Shown: piece by piece, positions 61,539 to 64,000 of the stretch
Numbering within the stretch: the stretch's first letter is position 1
Layout of the letters: each line of letters opens with the position of its first letter
Origin: Bacteroidales bacterium
GTDB lineage: Bacteria > Bacteroidota > Bacteroidia > Bacteroidales > F082
Assembly: GCA_017395365.1 (NCBI GenBank)
Contig: JAFPUN010000020.1
Coordinates: 124,001 to 188,000, forward strand
Direction: 5' to 3'
Length of the DNA: 64,000 bases
Translations under genes and position numbers: made by a program
Notes under the pieces: generated by a model
What the model was told of the DNA's origin: nothing
Seen by the model: the letters and a program-made list of their open reading frames with translations, nothing else
Databases searched by the model: none

Positions 61539-61567
61539 GGATTCAATTCCCGTTAATAACGGCATTC

Positions 61568-61597
61568 AACCTCAGTCCCGAAATAGGGGCTGAGGTT
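61568..61597 (+). terminator. Possible attenuator between rplL and rpoB
   Basis: AACCTCAGTCCC-gaaata-GGGGCTGAGGTT is a strong hairpin 30 bases past rplL; TTTTT comes only 13 bases later. It fits a partial terminator that lowers rpoB relative to rplL, as in other bacteria. Confidence 0.6.
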
Positions 61598-61680
61598 TGT
61601 GCCGATTTTTCGCTTTATGCGAAATTCCTCTCTTCGTTTGTTCGTCACTCCCATTTCATCACTTAAAAACAATAAACACC

Positions 61681-64000
61681 TTGGCAACAAAAACAACTGA
61701 AAGAATCAGCTTCGCGTCCATCAAGAAGTCGTTCGAATATCCTGATTTTCTGGATATTCAACTTCAGTCTTTCCAGGATTTCTTCCAATTGGAGACCAAC
61801 CCCGACAACAGGAAAAACGAAGGCCTTTACAAGGTCTTTGCTGAGAATTTTCCCATCACTGACGCACGAGGCAATTTTAATCTTGATTTTCTTGACTATT
61901 ACATCGACGCTCCCCGCTACAGCATTGAGGAGTGCATCGAACGTGGTCTGACCTATAGCGTTCCTCTCAAGGCAAAACTTAAGCTTTCTTGCAACGACGA
62001 GGAACACGAAGACTTTGAGACCGTCGTCCAAGACGTGTATCTCGGCATGATTCCGTATATGACGCCTCGCGGCACTTTCGTCATCAACGGTGCCGAGCGC
62101 GTTGTGGTCTCACAATTGCACCGTTCCCCCGGTGTTTTCTTTGGCCAGAGCCAGCATTCCAATGGCACTATGTTGTATTCGGCCCGTATCATTCCTTTCA
62201 AGGGTTCTTGGATGGAGTTTTCGACCGACATCAACAATGTCATGTATGCTTACATCGACCGTAAGAAGAAATTGCCCATCACGACTTTGCTTCGTGCCAT
62301 TGGTTACGAAAGCGACAAGGACATCCTTGATGTCTTTAACCTCGCCGAAGAAGTGAAGGTTTCCAAAGCTGGCCTGAAGCGCGTGTTGGGTCGCAAGCTC
62401 GCCGCTCGCGTACTGCATACTTACTATGAAGACTTCGTTAACGAGGACACTGGCGAGTGCGTGTCCATCGAACGTAACGAGGTCATCATCGAGCGTGATG
62501 TTGCCCTTGAGGAAGAACATATCCAAAAGATTGTTGACAGTGGCGTGAAGACCATCCTGCTCCATAGCGAGTCGGAACGCGACGAGAATGACAGAATCTC
62601 TGACTATTCGGTCATTTTCAAGACTTTGGAAAAAGACCCCAGCAACTCCGAGAAGGAAGCTGTCGAATATATTTATCGCCAACTGCGTAACGCCGAGCCG
62701 CCCGATGAAGAGACGGCCCGTGGCATCATCGAGAAGTTGTTCTTCTCCGACAAGAGATATGACTTGGGTTTGGTCGGCCGTTACCGCATCAACCGCAAGC
62801 TTAACCTTGACATCCCCGAAGATGTCAAAGTCCTGACTAAGGAAGACATCATCGCCATCATCAAATATTTGGTCGAGCTGTTGAGCAGCAAGGCCGAAAT
62901 CGACGATATCGACCACTTGAGCAACCGTCGTATCCGTACTGTGGGTGAGCAGTTGCAAGCCCAGTTCGGCGTCGGCTTGGCCCGTATGGCCCGCACTATC
63001 CGTGAGCGTATGAATGTGCGCGACAACGAGGTGTTCACGCCTATTGACCTGATCAATGCCAAGACGCTGTCGTCGGTCATCAACTCGTTCTTCGGTACCA
63101 ACCAGCTGTCGCAATTCATGGACCAGACCAACCCGCTGTCGGAAATCACGCACAAGCGCCGTATCTCCGCTCTGGGTCCTGGCGGTCTGTCGCGCGACCG
63201 CGCTGGTTTCGAGGTTCGTGACGTTCACTACACGCACTACGGCCGTCTCTGCACCATTGAGACCCCTGAAGGTCCTAACATCGGTCTGATTTCGTCGCTC
63301 TGCGTGTTCGCCAAGATCAATAACTTGGGCTTCATTGAGACGCCTTACCGCGAGGTGAAGGATGGTGTGGTCGACTTTAAGAACGACCCCATCTACCTGA
63401 CTGCTGAGCTTGAGGAAGATAAGATCATCGCCCAGGCTACCACTCCCGTTGATGATGAAGGAAGATTTACCGACAAGGATATCAAGGCGCGTTATATCGC
63501 TGATTATCCTATCGTTTCGCCCGAGGAGATCAATCTGATGGACGTTGGTCCTAACCAGATTGCCTCCATCGCCGCTTCTTTGATCCCGTTCCTGGAGCAC
63601 GACGACGCCAACCGTGCCTTGATGGGTTCGAACATGATGCGTCAGGCTGTACCTTTGATGAATCCCGAAAGTCCTATCGTGGGCACCGGTATTGAACGCT
63701 CTGTTGCCAAGGATTCGCGCGTTCTTATCACTGCCGAGGGCGAGGGAGAGGTCATCTTCGTTGATTCGAAGAAGATCGTCATCAAGTACGACCGTACCGA
63801 CGAGCAACGTCTGGTCAGTTTCGACGATGATGTGAAGACCTATTATCTCACGAAGTACGCCCGTACCAACCAGAACACGAGCATCAACATCAAGCCTATC
63901 GTGCGTCGTGGTGACCACGTGACCTTCGGTCAGATCATGACGGAAGGCTACGCCACTCAAAATGGTGACTTGGCCCTGGGCCGTAACCTGAAAGTGGCCT
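61681..64000 (+). CDS. rpoB: RNA polymerase subunit beta, 3' end outside the window
   Basis: The first 773 codons of rpoB, with no stop to the window end. The start is apparently TTG at 61681 ('[20 protein letters not shown]' follows); the frame is open further upstream, but has no ATG or GTG that suits. The text '[20 protein letters not shown]' and '[20 protein letters not shown]' are typical. The rifampicin cluster reads '[20 protein letters not shown]' and [18 protein letters not shown] with the usual Q, D, H, R and S residues, so a sensitive type. Most likely followed by rpoC outside the window. A 616-codon open frame on the other strand (62110-63960) is a shadow. Confidence 0.96.
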   Translation, partial: MATKTTERISFASIKKSFEYPDFLDIQLQSFQDFFQLETNPDNRKNEGLYKVFAENFPITDARGNFNLDFLDYYIDAPRYSIEECIERGLTYSVPLKAKLKLSCNDEEHEDFETVVQDVYLGMIPYMTPRGTFVINGAERVVVSQLHRSPGVFFGQSQHSNGTMLYSARIIPFKGSWMEFSTDINNVMYAYIDRKKKLPITTLLRAIGYESDKDILDVFNLAEEVKVSKAGLKRVLGRKLAARVLHTYYEDFVNEDTGECVSIERNEVIIERDVALEEEHIQKIVDSGVKTILLHSESERDENDRISDYSVIFKTLEKDPSNSEKEAVEYIYRQLRNAEPPDEETARGIIEKLFFSDKRYDLGLVGRYRINRKLNLDIPEDVKVLTKEDIIAIIKYLVELLSSKAEIDDIDHLSNRRIRTVGEQLQAQFGVGLARMARTIRERMNVRDNEVFTPIDLINAKTLSSVINSFFGTNQLSQFMDQTNPLSEITHKRRISALGPGGLSRDRAGFEVRDVHYTHYGRLCTIETPEGPNIGLISSLCVFAKINNLGFIETPYREVKDGVVDFKNDPIYLTAELEEDKIIAQATTPVDDEGRFTDKDIKARYIADYPIVSPEEINLMDVGPNQIASIAASLIPFLEHDDANRALMGSNMMRQAVPLMNPESPIVGTGIERSVAKDSRVLITAEGEGEVIFVDSKKIVIKYDRTDEQRLVSFDDDVKTYYLTKYARTNQNTSINIKPIVRRGDHVTFGQIMTEGYATQNGDLALGRNLKVA

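Noticed and set aside
63080-63220. Rifampicin-resistance substitution in rpoB
   Set aside because: The cluster keeps the usual Gln, Asp, His, Arg and Ser residues.
62110-63960. 616-codon minus-strand open frame
   Set aside because: Antisense to rpoB, whose protein is conserved throughout; long antisense frames arise from its codon bias.

Overview
The window is Bacteroidetes DNA, most likely order Bacteroidales. The evidence is promoters with the TAnnTTTG -7 element (for example at 20459, 34597, 47091, 55011 and 56734), few Shine-Dalgarno sequences, a type IX secretion (T9SS) sorting-domain remnant, an RHS gene with a DUF6443-type N-terminus, and the gene order rpsU-xer-hpf-tRNAs-tuf-tRNA-secE-nusG-rplKAJL-rpoB. 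I cannot name the genus. Both edges cut a gene: a secreted protein on the minus strand at the left, rpoB at the right.

Left part (1-14.4 kb): mostly minus-strand housekeeping genes. These are an MFS transporter, an M16 peptidase, rsmG, uvrA, a lytic transglycosylase, rfbC and lpdA, plus a plus-strand glucosaminidase with LysM repeats. Short dispersed inverted repeats sit between them.

14.5-19.6 kb: a broken-up RHS polymorphic toxin locus. GC-rich RHS pieces (repeat, core, N-terminus and a late fragment) are joined to AT-rich C-terminal modules. Two of the modules are related HExxH metallopeptidases resembling the NleD/M91 family, each followed by a small lipoprotein gene that could be its immunity gene. 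An 88-bp direct repeat marks where the two toxin tips were attached to the RHS core. A third module is fused to an RHS N-terminus that has lost its repeats, and is followed by a small membrane protein gene.

20.4-38.1 kb: one continuous ribosomal superoperon (str + S10 + spc + alpha) from rpsL to rplQ. It has a 275-base structured leader before rpsL, a second promoter before infA, no tuf in the str part, and no adk or map next to secY. It includes a 38-residue rpmJ.

38.2-54.9 kb: accessory metabolism and envelope genes. These are a lipoprotein, a four-subunit 2-oxoacid:ferredoxin oxidoreductase, a beta-barrel-like protein, a REP-associated tyrosine transposase (RAYT) surrounded by at least nine of its likely REP hairpins, an aminotransferase, a C1-family aminopeptidase, two tRNA-Val genes, a DPP-IV-like peptidase and a nitroreductase lipoprotein. 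They end with a tatA-tatC cluster, transcribed leftwards into two likely Tat substrates: a membrane/ferredoxin protein with an internal twin-arginine segment, and an aldo-keto reductase lipoprotein.

55-64 kb: the conserved Bacteroidetes translation/transcription cluster: rpsU, xer, hpf, four tRNAs, tuf, tRNA-Trp, secE, nusG, rplK, rplA, rplJ, rplL and rpoB, which seems to start with TTG.
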